The notes below the pieces were generated by a model. It searched no databases and was not told where the DNA came from. It saw only the letters and a program-made list of their open reading frames with translations. A DNA stretch of 64,000 nt from Rhodobacter sp. (lineage in GTDB: Bacteria > Pseudomonadota > Alphaproteobacteria > Rhodobacterales > Rhodobacteraceae): the NCBI GenBank assembly GCA_020637515.1, contig JACKKG010000001.1, positions 496,001 to 560,000 on the forward strand. The letters are read 5' to 3'. Positions 42,774 to 51,591 of this stretch are shown here, piece after piece. Both the position numbers and the translations under genes were made by a program. Positions within the stretch are counted from its first letter, which is position 1; every line of letters begins with the position of its first letter.

Positions 42774-43916
42774 ATGTGGTTTTTGCTGGGGTTGTTCGGG
42801 GTGGTGTTCGCCGCGGGCGCGGGCGACATGCTGCTGCGCCAGGATCCCACCGATTCGGCCGACCCGCCGGCGGATGACACGGGCGGCGACGGTCTGGTCG
42901 ACTCTGCCTCCGCCGAATCCGCCGATATGCTGGATTTTGCCAGCCCGGACGCAACCGGCCCGGGTTTGGTGGACCCGGGTATCGCGGGGCCCGGTTTCGA
43001 TCTGGCGGGCGGTCTCGCCGGGACACCCGCACCGGGCGGCGACGACCCGACGGGAACCGGCTTGGCGCAGGGCTATGCCGGCCACGGCGAGGAAGGCGAA
43101 TACATCAGCACCGACGGCCCCGGCTATCAGGCCCCGGACGCCTTTATCGACGCAGGCGACACGGGCGGACCCAGCCAGGGCGGCGCCGGCAACGACACCG
43201 TTCTGGGTGGCACCGGCGACGACTGGATCGAAGGGGCGGACGGCGCCGATTCGCTGCTGGGCAATGGCGGCGACGATACCCTTCTGGGCGGCGACGGCAG
43301 CGATATCCTGGACGGCGGCGACGGCAACGATTCGCTGGTCGGCGGCAATGGCGACGACAGCCTTTCGGGCGGCGATGGGCGTGACACGCTGCTGGGGGGC
43401 GACGGGAACGATACCCTCGATGGCGGCGACGGCGCCGACACGCTGGAAGGGGGCGCCGGCAACGACCTGCTGCGCGCGGGCCCGGGCGGCGACCTGCTGA
43501 TGGGCGGTGCGGGGGACGATACCCTCTCCGGCTACGCGCCCGACCCCCTGGGCGTCGATGGCAGCGCGCGGGATTTCCTCAACGGTGGCGACGGCGCGGA
43601 TGTGCTGGTCCTGGGATCGGGCGACATCGCCAGCGGCGGGTCCGGCGCCGACGGCTTTCTGTTGGGCGACTGGATCGACAGCACCAACCCGGCCGAGGTT
43701 TCGGATTTCGCGGTCGGTTTCGACCATCTTCTGATCGCGCACGAGGCCGGCACGCCCGAGCCCGCGATCACCACGAGCTTCGACACCGAAACCGGATCGC
43801 TGCGGGTGTTCCTGAACGGCGCGCTGGTGGCCCGTCTCTCGGGCGTGGCCGCGCTGGACCCGGGGTCCGTGGCGCTGGTCGCCGTGGATGCGGCTGGCCT
43901 GCCCGTGACGGGCTGA
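42774..43916 (+). CDS. RTX calcium-binding protein with N-terminal hydrophobic anchor
   Basis: The 380-residue protein starts MWFLLGLFGVVFAAGAGDML, a hydrophobic N-terminus unlike classical type I substrates. An acidic, Asp/Ala/Gly-rich linker (residues 25-135) leads into about a dozen GGxGxDxLx nonapeptides (residues about 138-260), and a beta-rich C-terminal domain ends VALVAVDAAGLPVTG. It should bind calcium outside the cytoplasm. No enzyme domain is seen. Its neighbours are rpsO and tRNA-Arg, and no exporter gene is nearby. Confidence 0.82.
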   Translation: MWFLLGLFGVVFAAGAGDMLLRQDPTDSADPPADDTGGDGLVDSASAESADMLDFASPDATGPGLVDPGIAGPGFDLAGGLAGTPAPGGDDPTGTGLAQGYAGHGEEGEYISTDGPGYQAPDAFIDAGDTGGPSQGGAGNDTVLGGTGDDWIEGADGADSLLGNGGDDTLLGGDGSDILDGGDGNDSLVGGNGDDSLSGGDGRDTLLGGDGNDTLDGGDGADTLEGGAGNDLLRAGPGGDLLMGGAGDDTLSGYAPDPLGVDGSARDFLNGGDGADVLVLGSGDIASGGSGADGFLLGDWIDSTNPAEVSDFAVGFDHLLIAHEAGTPEPAITTSFDTETGSLRVFLNGALVARLSGVAALDPGSVALVAVDAAGLPVTG

Positions 43917-44067
43917 CCCGGCCGGCCCGCCAACGCCCCGGCCCCGCAAAGCACCCCACGAGCCCGCGCGACGGCGCCCGTTCATCCGCCTTGAACCCTG
44001 CGCTTGATCCCGGTCCCGGCGCCTGCCCCACCTGCGCGCCGCCGACCGCCACCCGGTTCAGGCGATC

Positions 44068-44144
44068 TGGTGACCCCGACAGGATTCGAACCTGTAACCT
44101 GCCCCTTAGGAGGGGGCTGCTCTATCCAGTTGAGCCACGGGGCC
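44068..44144 (-). tRNA. tRNA-Arg(CCT)
   Basis: On the minus strand a full cloverleaf is seen. The acceptor stem GGCCCCG pairs with CGGGGTC, with one G-T pair. The D-arm is GCTCAACTGGATAGAGC, and the anticodon stem GCCCC/GGGGC encloses the loop CTCCTAA with anticodon CCT. The T-arm contains GGTTCGAATCC. CCA is encoded at 44068-44070. It reads AGG arginine codons. Confidence 0.96.
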
Positions 44145-44253
44145 GCCGCGTCCTGTATTGGCGGGTCCTGCGGCGCAAGGCAAGCCTTGGCGCAGGATTT
44201 TCTGCCGGCCGGCCGCGCCCTTGTGCGGCAGCGACCGCGCTGCGCGGGATGCT

Positions 44254-44283
44254 TTGACACTCTGGCAAACCGCGTTCTACAAA
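44254..44283 (+). promoter_or_regulatory. Sigma-70-type promoter of the LacI-family gene
   Basis: A perfect TTGACA (44254-44259) is followed 18 bp later by TACAAA (44278-44283). Transcription would start near 44290, about 65 bases before the ATG. Confidence 0.55.
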
Positions 44284-44354
44284 GAAGCATTCGCGACCTG
44301 AAACTGCGCCCCGCGCGTCCCACCCAAGGGACGCTCTGAAGGAGAGTCCGACCA

Positions 44355-45395
44355 ATGGCCCAACCGCCGCGTCACCCCGAGAACCGCCGCCCGCTGACAC
44401 TGCGCGATGTGTCCGAAGCCTGCGGCGTCAGCGAGATGACGGTCAGCCGCGTGTTGCGCAACCGCGAGGACGTCTCGCCAGCCACGCGCGAAAAGGTTCT
44501 GGCAGCCGCGCGGGCGCTGGGCTACGTGCCGAACAAGATCGCCGGCGGCCTGGCCTCGCAGCAGGTCAACCTGGTGGCGGTGATCGTCCCCTCGCTGTCG
44601 AACATGGTTTTCCCCGAGGTGCTGAGCGGCATCTCGGCCGCGCTCGAGGATACCGGGCTGCAACCGGTGTTCGGCGTCACCAATTACTCGCCCGACAAGG
44701 AAGAGAATGTCCTTTACGAAATGCTCTCGTGGCGCCCCTCGGGGGTGATCGTCGCGGGGCTGGAGCACACCGAGTCCGCCCGCGCCATGCTGGAGAACGC
44801 CGGCATCCCGATCGTCGAGATCATGGATTCCGATGGCTCGCCGATCGACAGCGTCGTCGGCATATCGCACCGCGCCGCCGGCCGCCAGATGGCCGAGGCG
44901 ATCGTCGCCGCCGGCTATCGCAAGATCGGCTTCCTGGGCACCAAGATGGCCGACGATCATCGCGCCCGCAAACGTCTGGAGGGGCTGACCGAGGGCCTGG
45001 CCGAACACGGCATCGCGCTGGCCGATACCGAACTCTATTCCGGCGGCTCGGCCCTGAAAAAGGGCCGCGAACTGACCGAGGCCATTCTGTCGCGCAATCC
45101 GGACCTGGATTTCCTTTACTATTCCAATGATATGATCGGCGCAGGCGGGCTGCTGTACTGCCTGGAAAAGGGGCTGGACGTACCGGGCAAGCTGGGCCTC
45201 GCCGGGTTCAACGGCGTCGATTTCCTGGATGGTCTGCCGATGCGGCTGGCCACCATCGACGCCTGCCGCCGCGAGATCGGCGAAGCCGCGGCCAACATCA
45301 TCGCGGGCAAGGGTTTTGACGATGGCGTGATCGGCGGCCACCGGATCGAACTGTCCCCGCGGCTCGAACCGGGCGAAACGATCCGCCGGCGCTGA
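44355..45395 (+). CDS. LacI-family transcriptional regulator
   Basis: ATG 44355 has a GAAGGAGAG site. The 346-residue protein has a LacI headpiece (LTLRDVSEACGVSEMTVSRVLR, residues 14-35; hinge near NKIAGGLASQ) and a periplasmic-binding-protein-like effector domain. It resembles the GntR (gluconate) branch in KIGFLGTKMADDHRARKRLEGL and LDFLYYSNDMIGAGGL. No sugar operon is adjacent, so its targets lie elsewhere or are unlinked. It is followed by its own terminator. Confidence 0.9.
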   Translation: MAQPPRHPENRRPLTLRDVSEACGVSEMTVSRVLRNREDVSPATREKVLAAARALGYVPNKIAGGLASQQVNLVAVIVPSLSNMVFPEVLSGISAALEDTGLQPVFGVTNYSPDKEENVLYEMLSWRPSGVIVAGLEHTESARAMLENAGIPIVEIMDSDGSPIDSVVGISHRAAGRQMAEAIVAAGYRKIGFLGTKMADDHRARKRLEGLTEGLAEHGIALADTELYSGGSALKKGRELTEAILSRNPDLDFLYYSNDMIGAGGLLYCLEKGLDVPGKLGLAGFNGVDFLDGLPMRLATIDACRREIGEAAANIIAGKGFDDGVIGGHRIELSPRLEPGETIRRR

Positions 45396-45420
45396 CATCT
45401 GCCCCCGGTGAATGTGGCAG

Positions 45421-45446
45421 GGCCCGCCCGTGACGGCGGGCCTTTT
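45421..45446 (+). terminator. Rho-independent terminator of the LacI-family gene
   Basis: GGCCCGCC (45421-45428) pairs with GGCGGGCC (45435-45442), followed by TTTT. It is 25 bp after the stop codon and faces the amtB terminator. Confidence 0.8.
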
Positions 45447-45453
45447 GGTGGAC

Positions 45454-45480
45454 AAAAAGCCCGGGCGCGAACGCCCGGGC
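45454..45480 (-). terminator. Rho-independent terminator of amtB
   Basis: On the minus strand GCCCGGGCG pairs with CGCCCGGGC around a 4-base loop (45459-45480), followed by a run of five T (45458-45454). It ends the glnK-amtB unit. Confidence 0.85.
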
Positions 45481-45505
45481 CACGACCCCCAAGGAAAAGG
45501 CGGGA

Positions 45506-46855
45506 TCAGTAGTTATAGGCCGATTCGCCGTGGCTGCTCAGATCCAGCCCCTGACGTTCGTCATCGGTCGTGACGCGCAGGCCGACGGTCATGTCCACCA
45601 GTTTGTAAAGGACAAAGGACACCACGCCGGACCACACCACGGTGATCAGAACCGCCTGGACCTGGATCCAGGTCTGCGCCGCGGCCGTGTCGGCCAGGGT
45701 GCCGACGCCGCCCAGCGCCTCGGACGACAGGAAGCCGGTGCCGATGGCGCCGATGATCCCGCCGACACCATGCACGCCGAACACGTCGAGGCTGTCGTCA
45801 TAACCCATCTTGTTCTTGACCACCGCGACAAAGAAGTAGCAGCCCAGCGACGCCACCGCGCCCAGAACGATCGCACCGATCGGGCCCACCGTGCCGCAGG
45901 CCGGGGTGATCGCCACCAGACCGGCCACCATGCCCGAGGCCGCACCCAGCATCGAGGAATGCTTGCGGGTGAACTTTTCGATGATGTTCCAGGCCAGGAT
46001 CGCCGCCGCCGTGGCGATAAAGGTGTTCATCATGGCCAGCGCCGCGCCACCGTTGGCTTCCAGGTTCGAACCGGCGTTGAAGCCGAACCAGCCAACCCAC
46101 AGGATCGCCGCGCCGACCAGCGTCAGCGTCATCGAATGCGGCGCCATGTTGTCCTTGCGATAGCCCACGCGCTTGCCGATCACCAGCGCGCCGACCAGCG
46201 CCGCGATCCCGGCGTTGATGTGCACCACCGTGCCGCCCGCAAAGTCGATCGCGCCGGTGCCGCCGCCCAGGTTGAAGATTAGGCCCGAGCTGTCCCAGAC
46301 CATGTGCGCGACCGGGAAATAGACCAGCGTGACCCACAGCGCCATGAACAGCATCATCGCGCCGAACTTGATACGTTCGGCAAAGGCGCCGACGATCAGC
46401 GCCGGGGTAATCGCGGCAAAGGTCATCTGAAACGCGATGAACACGTATTCGGGGATCACCACGCCGTCGGTGAAGGTCGCCGCCATCGAATCCGGCGTGA
46501 CGCCGCCGAGGAACAGCTTGCCCAGCCCGCCCCAGAACGGCGAGGTGCCGCCGCCGAAGGCAAACGAATAGCCGTAGAGAACCCAGATCACCATGACCAT
46601 CGCCGCGATCGAGGTGCACTGCATCAGCACGCTGAGCATGTTCTTCGAGCGGACAAGGCCGCCATAGAACAGCGCCAGGCCGGGGATGATCATGAACAAC
46701 ACCAGCAGCGTCGCGGTCATCATCCAGGCGACATCGCCCTTGTCCATGACCGGGGTGACCTCGGCGGCCACTTCGGCCGTGGCCTCCTGGGCCAGGGCGG
46801 CCAGGGGCAGCAACAGCGCGGCGCCCGTGGCGGGAAGCAGTTTCATCAGTTTCAT
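45506..46855 (-). CDS. amtB: Ammonium transporter
   Basis: The 449-residue protein has a cleaved N-terminal signal (MKLMKLLPATGAALLLPLAALA) and the eleven-helix Amt fold. Landmarks are ALFYGGLVRSKNMLSVLMQC, DFAGGTVVHINAGIAALVGALVIG, and the C-terminal tail for GlnK docking ending DLSSHGESAYNY. The twin pore histidines are in VHINAG and GVHGVGG. It passes NH4+/NH3 across the inner membrane and is blocked by GlnK in nitrogen excess. It is 33 bp downstream of glnK. Confidence 0.96.
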   Translation of the reverse strand: MKLMKLLPATGAALLLPLAALAQEATAEVAAEVTPVMDKGDVAWMMTATLLVLFMIIPGLALFYGGLVRSKNMLSVLMQCTSIAAMVMVIWVLYGYSFAFGGGTSPFWGGLGKLFLGGVTPDSMAATFTDGVVIPEYVFIAFQMTFAAITPALIVGAFAERIKFGAMMLFMALWVTLVYFPVAHMVWDSSGLIFNLGGGTGAIDFAGGTVVHINAGIAALVGALVIGKRVGYRKDNMAPHSMTLTLVGAAILWVGWFGFNAGSNLEANGGAALAMMNTFIATAAAILAWNIIEKFTRKHSSMLGAASGMVAGLVAITPACGTVGPIGAIVLGAVASLGCYFFVAVVKNKMGYDDSLDVFGVHGVGGIIGAIGTGFLSSEALGGVGTLADTAAAQTWIQVQAVLITVVWSGVVSFVLYKLVDMTVGLRVTTDDERQGLDLSSHGESAYNY

Positions 46856-46888
46856 GTCAGTCGGTCCTTTTCCCTTGTCCCTTGCCGC

Positions 46889-47227
46889 TTACAGTGCGTC
46901 GTCGCCGGCTTCGCCGGTGCGCACGCGGGTTGCCTGTTCCAGATCCAGAACGAAAATCTTGCCGTCGCCGATCTTGCCGGTGCGCGCGGTGCGCGAGAGG
47001 GTCTCGACGACCTGTTCAGCCAGACCGTCCGGCACGGCGATTTCCAGCTTCACCTTTGGCACGAAATTCACGGCGTATTCGGCCCCGCGATAGATCTCGG
47101 TGTGCCCGGACTGGGTGCCGAAGCCCTTGATCTCGGTGACCATCAAGCCGCGCACACCGATGTCGGTCAGTGCCTCGCGCACCTCCTCCAGCTTGAACGG
47201 CTTGATTGCTGCGATGATGTATTTCAC
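46889..47227 (-). CDS. glnK: P-II nitrogen regulatory protein GlnK
   Basis: The GTG start at 47227 follows AAGGGGG and gives the exact 112-residue P-II length; upstream ATG frames are spurious. The T-loop GHTEIYRGAEYAVNF carries Tyr51 for uridylylation. The B-loop TGKIGDGKIFV is the ATP/ADP and 2-oxoglutarate site. It senses 2-oxoglutarate and ATP and blocks AmtB. The adjacent amtB identifies it as GlnK rather than GlnB. No convincing NtrC or sigma-54 site was found upstream. Confidence 0.95.
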   Translation of the reverse strand: MKYIIAAIKPFKLEEVREALTDIGVRGLMVTEIKGFGTQSGHTEIYRGAEYAVNFVPKVKLEIAVPDGLAEQVVETLSRTARTGKIGDGKIFVLDLEQATRVRTGEAGDDAL

Positions 47228-47507
47228 GGATGCCCCCTTCTTGCGGTCCCTGGCCAGCGCCCCCGCGTCGGGGCACCTCCTGTCGGCATTGCGCGTGCTG
47301 CGGGTGCAAAGAGCAACGGCGCGCCGGGGGCCGGACGGGGGCGAATCCGCCACTTCTGCCGAAAATTTGCACATTCAGGCGGTCGCGATGAATTTTTGGG
47401 CATATCACGAAGGCGAATCGCCCTTGAGGACGCACTCCACATCGACGGCGCGGGCATGTATGGTGTCACAAAAGTCGAAACGACACGGCGAACGGGCACC
47501 CTCGGGC

Positions 47508-49691
47508 ATGGCATCAAACGGAAATCGGCGTCCCCCTCTGGTGGCGGACCAGCGTGCGCAGCAATCGCCGCGTGCCCGGTCCGGCGGGTCCTCGGGCGGG
47601 GGGCGATCGGGCTCGGGCGGGGGCGGGCGCAAGCCGCCACGCAAACGTGCGCCAAAGCGCAGCGGCAACATCGTCGTGCGGCTACTGCGCTGGGTGCTGC
47701 GGCTGATCTGGGGCGTCGTCTGGCGGGTGGGGCTGGCCGCTACCCTGGTCATGGCGGCCGCCACCTTTTACTTCTACACGACCCTGCCTGCCGACCTGAC
47801 GGACCTGCTGGACGGGCGCGCGCGCGGATCGGTGACGATGCTCGACGCCGACGGACAGGTCTTTGCGTGGCGCGGCGAGTCATTCGGCGGGTTCACCACC
47901 TCGGACCAGGTTTCGGAAAACCTGGTGCACGCCATCGTCGCCACCGAGGACCGCCGCTTTTACTGGCATATGGGCGTCAGCCCGCGTGGCATCCTGGGGG
48001 CGATCGCGTCGAACATCGCGGCGGGGCGCGGCCCGTTCCGGGGCGCGGGCGGGTCCACGATCACCCAGCAGGTGGCAAAGCTGCTGTGCCTGGGCCGGCC
48101 CTATGACCCCGACACCTGGGCAACCGAGGCCGAGTATGAGGCCGACTGCCGCGAGGGCACCGTCTGGCGCAAGATCCAGGAACTGCCCTACGCCTTTGCG
48201 CTGGAGCTGCACTATACCAAGGCCGACATCCTGACGATCTACATCAACCGCGCCTTTCTGGGCGCCGGTTCGCGCGGGTTCGAGGCCGCCTCGCAACGCT
48301 ATTTCGGCCATTCCGCCGCAACCTTGAGCCCGGCCGAGGCCGCGATGCTGGCCGGCTTGCTGGTCGCGCCCAGCTATTACGCACCGACCCGCAACCTGGA
48401 ACGCGCGCAGGAACGCGCGGCCGTGGTGCTGGGGCTGATGCACGAACAGGGCTATCTGACGGATGCCGAATACGAGCACGCGCGCACCCATCCCGCGACC
48501 CTGCACGACGCCGCGGACCGGTCCACCGGCGGGTTCTTTGCCGATTGGGTGATGCAGACCGGCCCCGCCTGGCTGACCCGCGACACGACCGAGGACGTGC
48601 GCATCCAGACCACGCTGGACCAGCGCGTGCAGCACCAGGCCGAGGCCGCCGTGGCCGATGTCTTTGCCAACCGCGTGCGCCAGGGGTCTACGGCCGAGGC
48701 GGCGGTGCTGGTGATGTCGGCGGACGGCGCCGTGCGCGGAATGGTCGGCGGTCGCGGCTATGTGCCGGGCGGGTTCAACCGCGCGACCCAGGCGCTCAGG
48801 CAGACGGGGTCGGCCTTCAAGCCCTTTGTGTATGCGCTGGCCATGGACGACGGCTATCAACCCTATGATCTGGTGGACGATTCGCCGCTGACGATCAACG
48901 TGCCGGGGTCGGGCCCCTGGACCCCGCGCAACTACAGCAACGATTTTCTGGGCTATATGCCCCTGGTCGAGGCCCTGGCACGTTCGCAGAACATCCCGGC
49001 GGTGCGTATCTCCGAGGCGATGGGCCGCGAGCGCGTGCGCCAGGCCGCCAACGCCTTTGGCCTGCATTCCGACCTGGCCGAGGGGCCGTCGCTGGCGCTG
49101 GGTTCCAGCGAAGCGACGCTGCTCGACATGACGGCGGCCTTCGCGGGTATCCTGAATGGCGGCAGCGCGGTGCGGCCCTACGGCTTCACCTCGCTGACGC
49201 TGGCCGGCGAATCGACACCGCTCATGACCATCGGGTCGGGCATCGGCGAGCGGGTCATCAGCGAGGACGCCGCGCAGCGGCTGATCTGGATGATGACGCA
49301 GGTGATCGAGGCCCCCTATGGCACCGGGCGTCGCGCGCAACTGCCCGATGGCCGACAGGCAGCGGGCAAGACCGGGACGACCACTTCGGCCCGCGATGCC
49401 TGGTTCGTGGGGTTCACCGCCGATTACGTCGTCGGCGTCTGGATGGGCAACGACGACAACTCGCCCCTGACCGGGGTCACCGGCGGCGGCCTCCCGGCCG
49501 AGATCTGGCGCGAGGTCATGACCCGCATCAGCGCCGGCACCCCCCTGCATCCGCTGCCGATGACCGTGCCCCGCCGCCCCGATCTGGAGCCGCCGACAAC
49601 CCGCGGCACGCCAGGCACCACACAGGGCGGGGGCGGCAGCTTGTCGGACACGGTGATGGGCATTCTGAACGGCATTCTGGGGGGCAACTGA
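47508..49691 (+). CDS. Class A penicillin-binding protein (PBP1A-like)
   Basis: ATG 47508 (MASNGNRRPPLVADQR) matches the start of relatives; ATG 47460 is possible. The 727-residue protein has a Gly/Ser/Arg-rich cytoplasmic tail and a membrane helix (about residues 65-90). The GT51 transglycosylase domain has catalytic Glu147 in ATEDRRFYW, and GGSTITQQ. The transpeptidase domain has Ser435 in GSAFKP, SQN, and KTGTT near residue 621. An insertion of about 35 residues (CLGRPYDPDTWATEAEYEAD) lies after the TQQ segment. It polymerises and cross-links peptidoglycan on the outer face of the membrane. It is divergent from glnK. Confidence 0.94.
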   Translation: MASNGNRRPPLVADQRAQQSPRARSGGSSGGGRSGSGGGGRKPPRKRAPKRSGNIVVRLLRWVLRLIWGVVWRVGLAATLVMAAATFYFYTTLPADLTDLLDGRARGSVTMLDADGQVFAWRGESFGGFTTSDQVSENLVHAIVATEDRRFYWHMGVSPRGILGAIASNIAAGRGPFRGAGGSTITQQVAKLLCLGRPYDPDTWATEAEYEADCREGTVWRKIQELPYAFALELHYTKADILTIYINRAFLGAGSRGFEAASQRYFGHSAATLSPAEAAMLAGLLVAPSYYAPTRNLERAQERAAVVLGLMHEQGYLTDAEYEHARTHPATLHDAADRSTGGFFADWVMQTGPAWLTRDTTEDVRIQTTLDQRVQHQAEAAVADVFANRVRQGSTAEAAVLVMSADGAVRGMVGGRGYVPGGFNRATQALRQTGSAFKPFVYALAMDDGYQPYDLVDDSPLTINVPGSGPWTPRNYSNDFLGYMPLVEALARSQNIPAVRISEAMGRERVRQAANAFGLHSDLAEGPSLALGSSEATLLDMTAAFAGILNGGSAVRPYGFTSLTLAGESTPLMTIGSGIGERVISEDAAQRLIWMMTQVIEAPYGTGRRAQLPDGRQAAGKTGTTTSARDAWFVGFTADYVVGVWMGNDDNSPLTGVTGGGLPAEIWREVMTRISAGTPLHPLPMTVPRRPDLEPPTTRGTPGTTQGGGGSLSDTVMGILNGILGGN

Positions 49692-49720
49692 ATCCTCGGC
49701 CCCCCCCTGCCCCAGCGGCG

Positions 49721-50980
49721 CTAGATCAGCGCCGTGGACAGCGCCGGGAACCGGCTGAGCAGCACCAGAATGACCGTCACCGCCAGCAGAAACGGCCACA
49801 ACGACCGCAGGATGCGCCATGGCGAAGCGCCGCTCATCGACGACGCGATGTAAAGCCCCACACCGACCGGCGGCGTCAGCAGCCCCAGCACCAGATTGAG
49901 GCACATCACCACCCCGAACTGGAAGGGGTCGATCGTGTAGTCGTTCATCGCGATCGGCAAAAGGATCGGCGTGATCAGGATGACCGCGGCGATGCCGTCG
50001 ATCAGCATCCCGACCAGCAGAAGGATGCCATTGACGATCAGCAGAAACACGAACGGATCCTGCGTCAACGAGGTGATGAGCGCCGCCAGCTTTTGCGGAA
50101 GCGCCTCGTAGATGATGACCCAGCCGAACACGTTGGCGGCGGCGATCATGAAAATGATCATCGAGGCGTTGACCGCGGTGCGCACGAACATCTCGCCCAG
50201 CGCGCGCGGCTTCAGTTCCTTGTAGACCAGCCATCCGATCAGGAAGGCGATCAGCGACGCAACGGCGGCGGATTCCGTCGGCGTGGCGATCCCCAGCAGG
50301 ATCCCCCCGATGATGGCCGTGGGGATCAGCGCGGCGGGCAGGCACCTGAGCAGGGCCGACATCGCCTCGGGGCGCGTGAACCAGCGCCCCATGGGCAGGC
50401 CCCGGAAAAATCCGATCAGCGTGATGACGGTCGCAAAGGCCAGCGCCAGCAGCAGGCCCGGGATCACCCCGGCCAGGAACATGTCGCCGATCGGAATCTG
50501 CGCCAGGACCCCATAGATCACGAACATCATCGACGGCGGAATGACCGGCGCCAGGAGCCCGCCCGCTGCCGTCGTCGCAGCGGCGAAGCCGATGTCATAG
50601 CCTTCCTTTTCCATCTCGGGCGTCATGGCCCGGGACATGACCGCAATCTGCGCCGTGGCCGACCCGATGATGGCCGCCATGAACATGTTGGCCAGCAGGT
50701 TGATATAGGCCAGCCCGCCGCGAAAGCCGCCGACAAACACCCGCGCGGCATTGATGAGGCGGCGGGTCATCCCGCCTTCGTTCATCAGTTCGCCCGTCAG
50801 CATGAACAGCGGGATCGCCAACAGCCCATAGTTTTCCAGCCCCGAGAACATCTTTTGCGCAAAGCTGTCGAACAGGACGGTGTTGCCCGTTTCCCAGATA
50901 TACCACATGGCGCTGAGCGCCAGCACCAGCGATACCGGCACCGCGACCAGAAGCGCAAAGGCAAATACGAACGGGGTCAT
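49721..50980 (-). CDS. dctM: TRAP transporter large permease subunit (DctM)
   Basis: The 419-residue protein has the twelve-helix DctM fold with IPLFMLTGELMNEGGMTRRLI, FRGGLAYINLLANMFMAAIIGSATAQIAVMS and GLLAPVIPPSMMFVIYG. It is translated with dctQ through an ATGA overlap. It supplies the import channel for the binding protein DctP encoded upstream. The TRAP set lies next to 3-hydroxyanthranilate dioxygenase, which suggests an aromatic or amino-acid-related solute. The substrate is not proven. Confidence 0.93.
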   Translation of the reverse strand: MTPFVFAFALLVAVPVSLVLALSAMWYIWETGNTVLFDSFAQKMFSGLENYGLLAIPLFMLTGELMNEGGMTRRLINAARVFVGGFRGGLAYINLLANMFMAAIIGSATAQIAVMSRAMTPEMEKEGYDIGFAAATTAAGGLLAPVIPPSMMFVIYGVLAQIPIGDMFLAGVIPGLLLALAFATVITLIGFFRGLPMGRWFTRPEAMSALLRCLPAALIPTAIIGGILLGIATPTESAAVASLIAFLIGWLVYKELKPRALGEMFVRTAVNASMIIFMIAAANVFGWVIIYEALPQKLAALITSLTQDPFVFLLIVNGILLLVGMLIDGIAAVILITPILLPIAMNDYTIDPFQFGVVMCLNLVLGLLTPPVGVGLYIASSMSGASPWRILRSLWPFLLAVTVILVLLSRFPALSTALI

Positions 50981-51522
50981 GCGACGTCCTGACTGTTGCC
51001 GGCAGAGCCGCGCGATTCAAGCAGATTGGCAACGCTGTGCAGCGTGGCGCCAAGGGAAAAGAGCCACATGATCGACCAGACCCAGGCCTTCTTGATCCCC
51101 AGGGTGGTGGTCGGTTCGGCATAGATGAAATTGAATGTCGCGCCCTGAAAGGCCCGCAGGTCGAACCCGTGCCGGGCCAGATCGAGCGGCGCGAACCAGC
51201 GCCAGCAGAACCACACCATGGCCAGCGAAAAACCCAGGACGATCACATCCACCAGCTTTGCGACCAGGGTGCGCAGGGACCGCGGCAAGGCATCCGCGAG
51301 GACCGTCACCGCCACCGCGTTGCCGTGATGTATCGCCGCCGAGGCACCGAGAAACGTCATCCAGGCCATGCAGTAGATGGCCAGTTCATCCACCCAGAAC
51401 AGCGCCGCCCCGGCCGAGCGTGTCACGACGTTCAACAAGATCAGCAGCGTCACCGCGACCGCCAATCCGGCGGCCAGCGTCAGCTCGACCCTGGCCCAAT
51501 GTCCCGAAATCTTTCTGAACAT
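50977..51522 (-). CDS. dctQ: TRAP transporter small permease subunit (DctQ)
   Basis: The 181-residue protein has four membrane helices. The conserved DctQ pattern is WVDELAIYCMAWMTFLGASAAIHHGNAVAVTVL (residues about 40-72). It pairs with DctM to form the transporter membrane unit. A GAGGAT ribosome site precedes the ATG. A GC-rich hairpin lies in the 69-bp gap to dctP, as often seen between binding-protein and permease genes, to allow more binding protein than permease. Confidence 0.88.
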   Translation of the reverse strand: MFRKISGHWARVELTLAAGLAVAVTLLILLNVVTRSAGAALFWVDELAIYCMAWMTFLGASAAIHHGNAVAVTVLADALPRSLRTLVAKLVDVIVLGFSLAMVWFCWRWFAPLDLARHGFDLRAFQGATFNFIYAEPTTTLGIKKAWVWSIMWLFSLGATLHSVANLLESRGSAGNSQDVA

Positions 51523-51546
51523 GCCATCCTCGCCAAAATCCGGTCG

Positions 51547-51569
51547 GGGGCGGTGTATCGTTCCGCCCC
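51547..51569 (-). terminator. Intercistronic hairpin between dctP and dctQ
   Basis: GGGGCGG (51547-51553) pairs with CCGCCCC (51563-51569) around 9 bases. It lacks a T-tract, so it is likely an RNA-stability or partial-termination element that keeps dctP mRNA more abundant than dctQM. Confidence 0.5.
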
Positions 51570-51591
51570 TGACCTGCTGATGTCCGACAGC

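Noticed and set aside
47228..47507. NtrC/sigma-54 promoter upstream of glnK-amtB
   Set aside because: I looked for TGGCAC-N5-TTGC and TGCACC-type NtrC sites on the minus strand and saw no convincing match.
47880..50345. 821-codon antisense frame under the penicillin-binding protein and dctM
   Set aside because: The sense genes have complete catalytic motifs and membrane segments, and the antisense product has neither.
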